A DNA stretch of 64,000 nt, from contig OZ176052.1 of NCBI GenBank assembly GCA_964247055.1, forward strand, positions 248,001 through 312,000, written 5' to 3'. Positions within the stretch are counted from its first letter, which is position 1. Every line of letters starts with the position of its first letter. Origin of the DNA: Paragordius varius. Taxonomy: Eukaryota > Nematomorpha. The notes beneath the pieces are model-generated. The model saw nothing but the letters and a program-made list of their open reading frames with translations. It did no database searches and was not told the DNA's origin. Below, in pieces: positions 54,406-64,000 of the stretch. The position numbers and the translations under genes were made by a program.

Positions 54406-54716
54406 TACCATTTACAATTTAAATTCACCCTTGAACGATTCAAATTCACCCTATAACAATTCGATTCACCCTCGAACAATTCAAATTCATTCTAAAATAA
54501 AATGTGTTTTTAAGATTAAAAAATACCTATATTTTTTTATATTTTTAAAAAATACAATTTCGTTTAAAATTAACATATTACTGAAAAAATAATAATTTAT
54601 GCCATTAGAATCTGCTTTTTTATAATGATGAAAATTAGCCCGAAAACACAATTTATTTTTAGGGTGAATTAGTTAAGGGTGAATTAGTTAAGGGTGAATT
54701 AGAATTGTAAATGGTA
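54406..54716. mobile_element. Iteron MITE, copy 3
   Basis: TACCATTTACAATTTAAATT on the left, with three to four TTCAAATTCACCC units. AGGGTGAATTAGTTA repeats on the right end in GTAAATGGTA. TA dinucleotides flank both ends. 311 bp. Confidence 0.85.
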
Positions 54717-54777
54717 TATATATATCGAGTATGACCGGCATGATTTTCGTAAAAAATTTATTCAAAAATGTTTTTAT

Positions 54778-55603
54778 TCAAATTTGCATATATGTTTTAT
54801 GAAAATCGTAAATTTCAGATTGTGGCAACAGAGTCCTGTTGTTATTGAAATAATATAAATCTTGATGAAATGTAGACGAGTCGATTGCAATGTTATAATT
54901 TGAGTTTGTCGTTTGATAACCCTGCAAAAATGGTGTAATTGAAACAATCGGATTTTGATTCCATATTAATTTGGGATTTTTAACAGAGATAGTATTTGCA
55001 TTGGTTGTTAAAATCTTTGGTTCTAAAACCTTGCCAGTTAAAGATACTTTTTGAGATTTGGAAAATGCATTATTTGAGTACTTTTGCTTACTGCAAGATT
55101 TTATGGCGAGCAAATTGTGATCGTTTTTGCGATATTTTGCTCTTCGGTTTTGAAACCATATCTAGAATTGGATAGAACATTATAGTTTATTTATTAAATT
55201 ATATAATTAATTGATTTAATCTAAATGTTAAATTATCATATAATTTTGAAAAAAAATTGTTAAATTAATTATGAAAAATAAATAGAATGGAAACCACTAA
55301 TTAATTATATTGGTACATAAAATATTCTTTGCTAAATTCTATTACATTATATTGTTTTTGTGGTATAATTAATTTAATTAAGTTTAAAAATAAATAAACT
55401 TGAATTTTGGCTTCGTTTAAGTGAATAAGTTTGGCCAAGTCCTCCCGAGCATAAACATCTGGATAATGGGATTCTGAGAATGCATTTTCCAATATTTTTA
55501 ATTGATGTGGCGTGAAAGATGTCCTTTGTCTCCTATTTGGACAACTATGTTTCTCTACAATGTTGCACGATTCTATATCAGAAAAAGCGGTTCTTTTTAA
55601 CAT
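54778..55603 (-). CDS. Paired-class homeobox gene, PRRX-like, two exons
   Basis: A sequence-specific transcription factor. Exon 1 is 55400-55603 (68 codons from MLKRTAF), the intron 55162-55399 (238 nt, GT-AG) and exon 2 54778-55161 (127 codons plus stop), both in phase 0, giving 195 residues. The homeodomain is residues 23-82: [19 protein letters not shown], then [24 protein letters not shown], the splice, then [13 protein letters not shown]. Position 50 is Gln. The split at codons 46/47 is the ancestral paired-class intron site. After the domain, [17 protein letters not shown] recalls the NERAMLANKNASLLKSYS of PRRX1, hence the subfamily guess. ALX-, PROP- or other Q50 paired-like families remain possible. 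The C-terminal half is Asn/Ser-rich without a recognised OAR motif. Further upstream exons cannot be excluded. The ATG chosen avoids a (TA)n stretch. Confidence 0.8.
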
Positions 55604-55688
55604 TAAACAAAATATATATATATATATATTGGGTGCAATCAATCATTAATAAAATTGTGTATTATCTAATTTTTTTACATGTAATATA

Positions 55689-55807
55689 CAGTAGTTTAAG
55701 TATAAAAATAAAGTTTGCCCATAACTAAATAAACAAAATTACTGTTAAAAGATAGGAATAAAATTGTATAATTTCTACCATTCGTTGTTTTTTACTATAC
55801 GCTGCTG
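55689..55807. mobile_element. CAGTAGCG-type MITE, copy 3 (short)
   Basis: CAGTAGTTTAAGTATAAAAA and inverted TTTTTACTATACGCTGCTG, flanked by TA. 119 bp, lying about 85 bp upstream of the homeobox start codon on its minus strand, so within its likely 5' region. Confidence 0.7.
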
Positions 55808-56179
55808 TATTTTTTCTATAAATGTTACAAATATTAAAAATCTCACTTTTCAAGAGTTCATATGTCACTCAAATTTTTACATAACTTATTTTCTATCTTA
55901 TAACACATAACAAGTGGTAAAATTACATTTCAAAACTGTCATTATTAATTAACAACTTCCATTAATTAGGAACGTTATTTTTTCAACACTTAAATGAACT
56001 TTTGAAAAATTTTATGTAAAAAATTTAAAATGAAACTTTTTTAAAAACAATTTGACATGTCTATTAATTAGGGTTTTAAATTTTTTTGTTTGATAACTAT
56101 ATTATTTTGAAAGCTTAGAAAAAGATTAAATGACCACTTATAAAGATAAGCATACAGAACTTGAAAGGTTTTTATTTAA

Positions 56180-56640
56180 ATTTTTAACTTCAAAGGAATC
56201 GTCACCGCAATTTGATTAGTCAAACCATTTCAGCCGCTAGTCAAGTCCCCAATCTTGTCATAAATGGACAATCGCGGGCGACTATGGTTTTTCCTCCTAA
56301 AAAAATAATTATATAGGGAAGTACATGTAAATTTGTTCATGAATACATTGATTTCCTATGTCATCTCAGGAGTATTTTAATCCACGAAAACGATTATTTG
56401 TTTAAAATGTTGGAAAAGGGAACTCCGAATAATTCTCAAGAAAGCACGGCTGCTAATGATAATGCTGCTAATTTGCATCTCATCGATATGAAGCGAGATT
56501 ACAATTTGAATCAAGTTATTGATTGAGTTTTTAAACTCTTTTAGATTTCAACTGGCAACAGTTTTTGTTATGAAAATTCTGTGAAAGAATTTGAATGGTG
56601 AATATTAGCTATCTTATGTGCCTGTAATTGAAAGAAATAA
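56180..56640 (+). CDS. Candidate exons of an unidentified gene with a poly(A) signal
   Basis: Two coding-looking stretches on the plus strand. The first, about 56188-56309, reads RHRNLISQTISAASQVPN, then NGQSRATMVFPPKK and a stop. The second, 56375-56527, follows a TCATCTCAG acceptor-like word. It reads ILIHENDYLFKMLEKGTPNN, then ANLHLIDMKRDYNLNQVID and a stop, and an AATAAA at 56636-56641 lies downstream. The residue composition is unlike random AT-rich sequence. No family is recognised. The first segment cannot be joined cleanly to the second (no suitable donor before its stop), so they may be separate or decayed. Confidence 0.3.
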
Positions 56641-56996
56641 ATTGTTTTTCCATTTTAATTTATTGTCAACTTTATTTATATTATTGCTTTTATGTTAAAC
56701 GATCAACGAAATTATATTGTTTCTTTTAAAGCAATAATTATAAATATGGTAGCAAAGATGCGTCATTTTCAAGGTATTTTTAAGCCATCCATTTTGTCAC
56801 AATAATTGTTTTAAATAAAATTACTATATAATTATAACAAAGGCAAAATAATATTTACTATCTTGCATACTATATCAGCTAAAAAAACTTTCACTAAAAA
56901 TTATTCTTTTGTTTTATTTCTCTTCGTTTCCAAATTTGGCAACATTGTTGTACACATACATTGTTTTTATTCTTTGTTGCAAAAATCGTGATAAAA

Positions 56997-58075
56997 ATGC
57001 AACCAAATTATAAATCCTGCCCACATTCATTACATGCACATTGTTTTACAAGTCCAGCTTTTTGTGATTTTTGCGGTTCCATGATTTTTGGTCTTATTCT
57101 CCAAGGGCTAAAGTGCAGTGGATGTGGAAGGCCGTTTCATAAAAAGTGCGCTACAAAAATCCCAAACGATTGTTCCCAAAGCCAATTGTTTAAGCAACGG
57201 AATAATTATTCGAGAAATAACCAGGAGGATTCAAATAATTTGGGAGAAACAACAGCTGGTCGAATTATATCTAATCCTGTCGGCAAGGTTTAGTTATTTA
57301 AAACTTTCAATCCATTTGACCGCTGATATGTTATAGTTTTTGGATTAATTAGACATTATAAAGCCACATATTGTTAAAAGTAAGCAGGTAGATCCGGTTG
57401 TGTCACATAGCTTCTTAAATAAACGTAATTAATTTGGCCAAAATAGCATTATATCACGTTCAATTACAGCGTATGGTGTATAACTTGGTGACAATAAAAT
57501 TAATTTATTAGAGAATTAATTTTTTTAACAATAAAACTTGAGATTATATTGATAATCTTGAAAACTAAAAGACAATTATTATCAAAAAGATAACAAACAT
57601 ACCTTTTTAAACCTTCATTTTACCAATATAAATAACTTAATTATATTTTTGTAATTTAGGTTTGGGGTAACTAATTTTCCCTTAGGTTTAAAAATATGAC
57701 CTTCAAATTGTTTAAACATTTCTGTATAATTTCTATTTTTATTCTAATTACCATTGCTGTTTTAAACACACACTATCAGTAAAACAACGCAATTTTTTAT
57801 ATATTATAGAGTGATTTTGGAATAAAATCAACAACTGCCCCAGAAGACATAATTGGTAAATTTTTACACATTGTATTTTTCAAAAAGCTTTAATTTGATA
57901 TTTTTTTTAAATATCTCTCAAGATTCTGAAAAACGAACGCTAGGAATAAGCCACAATCTAGAAGCTCATACATAAGTTGCGACCATTTGCCTTTCCTGTA
58001 AAAAATTACTTTTGGGTCTCAGAAGACATGGATTACAATGTATAGGTTGGTTAAAACAGTTTTCAAAATATTGTA
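56997..58075 (+). pseudogene. Protein kinase D-like C1 exons, decayed
   Basis: The first segment, 56997-57287 (97 codons), holds a complete C1 diacylglycerol-binding domain: H12, then C24xxC27, C41xxC44, H49xxC52 and C60, in the context [20 protein letters not shown]. This matches the first C1 domain of PRKD kinases best. It ends at an AAG|GTTTAG donor. A 46-nt exon-like piece (57810-57855) between ATATTATAG and GTAAATTT, and a third piece from 57923, join in frame as APEDIIDSEKRTLGISHNLE. The third piece continues into a damaged second C1 domain (CLSCKKLLLGLRRHGLQC), with a stop ahead of it, missing residues, and TGG where a zinc-binding Cys is expected. No kinase domain follows; an RTE LINE relic starts about 420 bp downstream. 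Probably a broken or partial gene copy; a truncated C1a-only product cannot be excluded. Confidence 0.65.
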
Positions 58076-58489
58076 AAAAAATTTATTTTTCAAATATTGT
58101 AGTTACTCCGGCCGATAAAATATTGTTTAAATATGAAGTCGGTTGAATTTTTTTAAGTTTAATGATTTATTTATGGTTATTTCTTAAAATAGATGCCTTT
58201 CCTATTAAAAATAAACATAAAATGCAAACAATTGACCACAAAATTACATGCCATTTTACTTGTCTAAAAAATATACTTTTTGATTCGAATAGGATAGAAA
58301 ACAATTGAAAAAAACGTTAAACATGTATTAAAAATTAGTAACGTTTCTTGAAAAGCTATGTACAATTAACGAATAGTTTTTATAATTGAGTTTTAATTGC
58401 ATGTCAATAATTTTAGTTTTTTACCAGCATTTTAGTTTGACCATATTTGTTTGGTGTTACACCAACCATTCATGTTTCATTGAAAATAC

Positions 58490-59455
58490 TTTTATTATTC
58501 CAAATCTTAAGTGAGGCAACGTTCCCGGCGGACTGGAACAAATCACTAGCGGTCCCTATATTTAAAAAGGGCGATCCTAAAATATGTGATAATTACCGCA
58601 CAATAGCATTAATCAATTAAACCTCAAAAGTGTTCCTAAAAATATTACAAAACCGTCTACAAACATATGTCAACCCGGAAATCTCAATGACGCAGGGCTT
58701 TAAAGAAAAAAGAATGCCGAGACATGATCTCAAACATTAGATGTATAATGGAAAAAAACTGTAAATTCCAAAATTACACCTATGCTTCGTGGATTTCTCT
58801 AAAGTTTTCGATACCGTTCAACATGATATTCTCTGGAAGGCCCTTAAACAAATAGGAGTTTCCGATCACTTAATCATATTAATTAAATCCATCTACTCCA
58901 ACTCCTGTTCCCAAGAAATATGAAGACACATAGCCATCGCTAAATGCGCTCTAGCCTCACACTACAAGATATGGAAATCTCATGACATAAACCTAAAAAC
59001 AAAAATCCGACTAATAAACGCATTAATATTTCCTATCATGTTATACGGATGTGAAAGCTGGACTATCAAAAGTGAAGACGAAAAAAGAATAAACGCTTTT
59101 GAAATGTTTTGCTGGAGAAAAATACTTGGTATAACATGGAAGGACAAAATAAAGAACATCGACATCGTAAATAAAATTAACGCACACACAACGCTTCGGG
59201 GTAAAATAATAAAACAAAAATTCGGTTACTTTGGACACATTATTCGGGGACATTCTTTGGAAAAGGATATTATGTTAGAAAAAGTAAATGGCAAGATAGG
59301 AAGAGGACGAATACGTATTCGCTGGATAGACGAAATCTTATCACTTTCCAAATTGTCACTGCAAAAACTATCTCAAAAAGCTCACGACAGAACCGAGTGG
59401 AGGAAGTTTTACTACAAAATCGCTAATGGTCGATACTAACTACAAGCTCAACAAC
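58490..59455 (+). mobile_element. RTE-type LINE relic with internal deletion
   Basis: The first part (58496-58920) reads in pieces ATFPADWNKSLAVPIFKKGD, CDNYRTIALIN and FVDFSKVFDTVQHDILWKAL, the RT fingers and motif A. The second part (58950-59439) is open from 59038 for 133 codons: LYGCESWTIKSEDEKRINAF, CWRKILGI, FGYFGHIIRG, and a final HDRTEWRKFYYKIANGRY. This is the C-terminal domain typical of RTE/BovB-like ORFs. The RT segment with the catalytic ADD is missing between them, and stops are present upstream. Other apurinic-endonuclease clades share similar tails, so the clade is likely but not certain. Confidence 0.7.
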
Positions 59456-60294
59456 AATAATAAAATTAAATATAACATTAACAATTATGCATTTTGATAA
59501 TTTATGCTTAATATTTAATTTAAAAATATTTTAGCGTGCCATTTCAATTCTTGCAGGAAATGCGCCCACAACCTTCGACCCGATTGCATCGAAAACCAAA
59601 CTTTAATTCATTCTTAATTTGAATCAAATTCGCTATAAAATTTTATATTTTATTGTCTATACAAATCGATCTATGCACTTTAACGAATATCACGATTAAA
59701 TTATTTATTTATCATTTTTATGAAGAGATCGGAAATTCTATTTTCCCAAAGGATTTGCATCAATGTTGTAAATGGTAATTTTATACATGCAACATTCTGG
59801 ATTATTCTATTATATAATATATAAAAAGTAAGAATTCCAAGAAAAACCTGATTGTGATATATTAAAATTTCGTTTAAAATTTTGTGCAAACCCTCCTAAA
59901 AGTAAAAAACGAATTTAAAACGGCTAAATAGGATAATAACGGTGTGCCAAGCTATCATGATTTTTTAAAAAAATGTGCTAAACTGAAGTTTATCACAAAT
60001 TAAATTTAACATCTTTATTTCTGGAAAAACCTTTTTTTGTATCTTTTTGGTTAAACTACCTTAACATTTAAAAAATAGTATTTATAGAACATGGTGTATA
60101 TAACTGGTTGCAGTTTAAATTCTGAATACGATTTCTACTTAAAAGCCATTACAAAAAATTTGCAAAATATCATGTTTATTTGATTCTAACGTTAAATTAA
60201 AGCTAATTTTTATTGATAGAAATAGCAAGAATGGTTTTGTATTATTATTCAATTTATCAATGCACATATGTTATATTGATTATATTTTTCCCTT
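59456..60294. other. Intergenic, nothing recognised
   Basis: AT-rich; no supported coding segment or repeat end. Confidence 0.45.
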
Positions 60295-60500
60295 TATTAC
60301 ATTAAAAAAAGAAATATTAAGTATTTTTGAATAAAATTTAATATATATTTCGCTTTATCAATGTTATATAGGTGCAAAATTTTGCCACTTTCGATTCCTT
60401 CTGTGTAATTTAAATTATTTAATTTTAAACAGGCCTGGGGTATCCAACTACCCCAATTTAAATCGAAAAACTGAAATGAATGTCTTGTATCCAAGTGTTA
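60295..60500 (-). mobile_element. TTAA-type MITE, truncated, minus
   Basis: The right edge TTGTATCCAAGTGTTAA and the GGGGTATCCAACTACCCC palindrome at 60436-60455 match the left end of the full copies inverted. Sequence further left decays from about 60180. Confidence 0.6.
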
Positions 60501-61093
60501 AGTATTGATTAATTTGGACTTTATTGAACGGATGCATATTTTTGTATCATTTGTCTCAAAATTTACTCATTCAATAAACCCTATCTTTATAATGTATGGC
60601 TAAACGTGAGGGAAAAATTATCAAAAAGGGCTTAGTAATTACAAAAAATACTTTATTAAACCTGGCCTACACGTTTTTAGGAAACATCGTTCAAACTTAA
60701 AATTGGACTTCTATTTTTGAAAAAACCCGATTTTTACACAGGGTGGAACAAAACAGAGGGCCTAATATAAAGTCGGCGTATTGATAAATGATTGAATATT
60801 TTTTACTTTTGCAATTGGAATGGGCATACGTTTTCCCCAAGCTTTAAGCTCAAACCTCTTATTTTTATTAATACATAGATTAACTTTGGAAAATTTTAAC
60901 TTACAATTTATTTGATATTTTTTTAGTTTTATACGAGGTATTTGTTATTATCTAATTTCATAGCGCGAATTTTGGATAAAGTTAAAAAATGTCCAAATGA
61001 TAAGTTTTTATATTTTCAGGAAATGAGGCTTTGATAATAAATTTTAACCAGAAAACTTTCAGAAACAATATTTTGTCTACTTAAAGCACTGGT
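60501..61093. other. Intergenic, nothing recognised
   Basis: AT-rich without supported genes or repeat ends. Confidence 0.4.
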
Positions 61094-61440
61094 CTGTAAA
61101 CTCGTAAAAAAATCAGATAATACACAAATTTATTGATGATTGATTGCACCCAATATATATATATATATTTTGTTTAATTTTAAAAAGGACGGCTCTTTCT
61201 GAACGAATCATGCAACATTGTAGAGAAACAGTTGTCCAAATCGGAGACAAAGAACATCCTTCACTCCACAATTGAAAATATTGAAAAATGCATTCTCAGA
61301 ATCCCATTATCCAGATGTTTATGCTAGGGAGGACTTGGCCAAGCTTATACACTTAAACCAAGCTAAAATTCAGGTTTATTTATTTTTAAACTTAATTAAA
61401 TTAATTAGCCACAAAAACAACATATGTAATAAATTATAAA
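61094..61440 (+). pseudogene. Inverted partial duplicate of the homeobox exon 1
   Basis: Copies, in opposite orientation, the region 55360-55680: 5' flank with the same (TA)n and GATTGATTGCACCCAATAT words, the whole of exon 1, and about 50 bp of intron. The homeodomain part is still readable ([14 protein letters not shown], then [17 protein letters not shown]) with one codon lost (the His of PHQ), E to K and E to Q changes. Upstream two 2-nt deletions break the link to the start codon. Exon 2, with helix 3, is absent. It is a truncated non-functional copy of a host gene. Confidence 0.85.
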
Positions 61441-62230
61441 AAAATTAAACATTACACGACTTAAACTTGATTTGGAGGTGATAAAAAATCATATGATCAA
61501 ATAAAACTTAAAGATTTTGCAAGTGTGGTGTAGGGCACACTAGACAGATTTAGAAATATGGATAAAATTATTTTGGAAACTATTTATGTATAAAATGTAG
61601 GTTTTATATGTTATTAAAACCTTTGTTAATAATATAAATTTTTAATCTAATAAATTTTGGCTAATGGACTTATTCAAATGGGGTGAAAAAGGGGATAAAT
61701 TTTTATAATAACTCTACTAATATTTAATAAAATGCATATAAAAATGTGCTAAATATATCGATTCCGTGAACCCGCAAAAAAATTCTCGAAAATATCCTAA
61801 AAATAATATTAAAAATTAATCTTGTATAATTTCGAATCTGCGTTAAATAAACGCTAAAGGTTACTTCACTATTCATTAACTAAGTTAAAGTATTTATATT
61901 ATAAATTTATTTCGAATGTAATGTTGATAATCAATAATAATAATATGTTATATTGTATAAACATCTTCCCATTATATTTGCAAATGGACTCCTAACAAAT
62001 GAGTAGTGTGGTAAAATAATAGAGAGTATTTTAAGAGCGAATGGTATCATCAACTTAATAATTATTAACGGGCTTAATATGTAGAAAAATCTATGATATT
62101 AAATAAGATACGTATTAAAGAGTTTGAGAAACTTCAATAAATGCATATTGTATTAATTGTTTATCTTTTGGTGCCTTATTTTATATTGTTTGGCTGAAAA
62201 TCATCAAAATAATTTCGGCAAAATTCGAAC
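61441..62230. other. Intergenic with part of a GGTGATAAAA-type repeat
   Basis: 61470-61640 matches 41165-41300 inverted (GGAGGTGATAAAAAATCATA, GCAAGTGTGGTGTAGGGCAC). The rest is AT-rich with no gene. Confidence 0.45.
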
Positions 62231-62388
62231 GGGTGGCAAAAAAATGTTACATTCATAAGCAAAAGACTTGACTTAAGTGTATTTTTTTTTCACTGATCTT
62301 CAAGTATACACTTGCTGGCTTAAATAAACATGCTCAACTTAGCACACTTGACTTACAAGTCAAGTGCGACTATTTTATCACCCCACCC
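62231..62388. mobile_element. GGTGATAAAA-type MITE, second complete copy
   Basis: Left GGGTGGCAAAAAAATGTTAC, right inverse of GGGTGGGGTGATAAAATAGT, with ACTTGACTTACAAGTCAAGT inside. 158 bp. Opposite orientation to 38528-38686. Confidence 0.65.
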
Positions 62389-62389
62389 A

Positions 62390-63740
62390 TAATATTTTAT
62401 GAAAAATTTAGCTATATTTTATGAATGAAGATTTAGCTTTAACCAAAAAAAATTTAATATATTCGCAAATTTTTCTATTTTCTGATATAGAACTCTTGCC
62501 ACAAAAGTGTAACTACACGTGTAAGCCTATCATTCCTGCATTTTACTATCGTAATATAAATATTTCATCATTTTATCCTTATAATACTAGACAATGTTTG
62601 ATAATTATAATAAAATAGGTTTAAAACCAGTATTATAGTTAAAAAATTGAGCTCTAAGATATGTAACTTCCCAAATATGTCATCGCGGACAAAAAAGTTA
62701 AACAGGTCATAAAGTGCTAATTCAAGCAAAAATTCATGAGGCTTGAATGCACTGGCAAAATTAGACAAAAATATAAATCTATAATTTTCAAATTAATATA
62801 TTATGTTATACTTTAAATGCTGTTCGTAATCCACATGGTTTTATTTTAATTTATTTTACAAATAGATATTTTTTAAATACTACATATTTTCGACATGCTT
62901 CCACCATTTTTTTATTATCGCGCATTTCTTCTAGTGTTTAACACTTGGATACAACACATTCATTTTAGTCCTTCGATTTAAATCGGGGTAGTTAAATACC
63001 CCAGGACTGTTTAAAATTATCTTTAAAAATTATGGAAGGAATCGAAACCACGGCGTTTTGCACTTATAATAAACCGAAATATATAAAAAAATAATACTTG
63101 ATATTACATATTTTAAGGGAAAAACGAAATAAAAAATTTAGTCAGCGTGACATGTCTGCAATGGTAAAATTGAAAAATAATATAAAATAAACCGCTTTTT
63201 TAAATTCTAATGTTAGATGTAATTTAAATAATAAATTAGCTTTAATTACTCTTAAAATTAAATGGACGATATTTTGCAAATATTTTGTAAAAAAATGGCG
63301 TCAAAGTTGACATGAAACTTTTTTCTCCAAAACAATATTTTATTTGGATACTTTGGCATATTTATATAATTTTTATTAGAATAGGAGCATAAATTTAAAT
63401 TGGAACCGTTTCGTACAGTAGTTTTTTAAAAATCCTAACTCAAATTTGATCTGGGGTATTTAGATACCCCAATTTGAATCGAAGTGTTAAATCAATTATT
63501 ATTATCCCTATTTTTTAAATAAATGTTTATATTCACTAGATTTATTTTAAACTTTTAATGGTTAAATAGGTTCATGAGGGCCTTCATTGTATTATTTCTA
63601 TCTATTGATTTTTAGACGCCATAAAACATTAAAATTTAGTAATAATTTGTCTAATGACATTTGTTTTCCATTTTTAATAATACTACTTAATTAATATTCA
63701 CTCAAGTATGTTTTCAATCACATTATCTCATATAAATTAG
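62390..63740. repeat. U2-spacer repeat, copy carrying a MITE
   Basis: Collinear with 41500-42480 except for the TTAA-type MITE. At its right end it joins a Utopia-C 3' part without a recognisable U2 fragment. Confidence 0.6.
62942..63486. mobile_element. TTAA-type MITE, complete copy with empty site
   Basis: TTAA at 62938-62941 and 63487-63490. Ends CACTTGGATACAACACATTC and TTGAATCGAAGTG. Contains GGGGTAGTTAAATACCCC near the left and GGGGTATTTAGATACCCC near the right. The paralogous spacer at about 42200 lacks it and has an ATATTTAATTATTT site, supporting TTAA targeting. Confidence 0.85.
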
Positions 63741-64000
63741 ATATGGAAATGTCAGAAAAGAATAAAAGTAAATAATGAGAAAAGAACGAATTTAAATGCT
63801 GTGTTTGTTTAATACTAGAGCAATAATTTATTCATATTTGTTAATGTTTTTTTGATGTGGGGGATTAGATCCAATATAATCATTGGATACAAATGAGCTC
63901 CATAGTTCAGAGCTATAAAAAATGGTACTGCTTACCATTTGCTCGATGATCGTGGATGGTTCTTGTGCTAGTCATAAATTATTAATGATTAAGTCATTTT
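63741..64000 (-). mobile_element. Utopia-C LINE, 3' part running off the window
   Basis: Matches 22850-23080 on the minus strand: 3' UTR (GGATTAGATCCAATATAATC) and the terminal-block words around 63900-63960 (CAGAGCTATAAAAAATGG). The rest lies beyond 64000. Confidence 0.6.

Overview
The window is very AT-rich, probably metazoan nuclear DNA. It holds spliced GT-AG genes of animal type: a paired-class homeobox gene split at homeodomain codon 46/47 and a protein kinase D-like C1 exon. Almost everything else is transposable-element DNA. No ribosomal RNA, CRISPR or bacterial features were seen. I cannot name the species; the U2 5' end carries an extra A compared with human U2, as I recall it from flies and nematodes.

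The main theme is U2 snRNA gene pieces occupied by site-specific LINEs. At 42720-48511 a U2 gene on the minus strand is cut in two by a 5.6 kb non-LTR retrotransposon with one intact 1402-codon ORF. The ORF has N-terminal zinc fingers, a reverse transcriptase and a C-terminal restriction-like endonuclease. This architecture and the U2 target fit the Utopia elements of the R2/NeSL-like group. The insertion splits the branch-point recognition sequence GUAG^UA. At least eight more U2 3' fragments, several of them ending at that same nucleotide, abut 5'-truncated copies of three further families, called Utopia-2, Utopia-B and Utopia-C/3 here. Many lie head-to-head or tail-to-tail.

Layout. 1-2450: inverted copy of 29.8-31.8 kb, plus two MITEs. 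2590-4205: LTR-element fossil. 5155-14514 and 14515-22350: a tandem segmental duplication; the first unit contains a nearly complete hAT transposon, the second keeps the matching empty site. 22656-26270: a head-to-head pair of Utopia-C copies. 26683-29640: a Tc1/mariner-like transposon with 21-bp iterons in its ends, a 22-nt intron-like segment and a nested MITE. 29.8-35 kb: further Utopia fragments. 35.5-42.7 kb: TTAA-flanked MITEs, a Harbinger relic and spacer repeats. 42.7-48.5 kb: the U2/Utopia locus. 49-53 kb: small TA-flanked MITEs and a 1.9 kb foldback element. 54.4-58.1 kb: the homeobox gene, two candidate exons and the decayed PKD-like exons. 58.5-59.5 kb: an RTE-type LINE relic. 61.1-61.4 kb: an inverted duplicate of the homeobox exon. 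The rest to 64 kb is repeats and the start of another Utopia-C copy.

The only genes likely to make protein are the Utopia ORF and the homeobox gene. Paired filled and empty sites inside the window support the ends of the hAT element and of several MITEs. Family assignments come from motifs read by eye; no database search or alignment was run.
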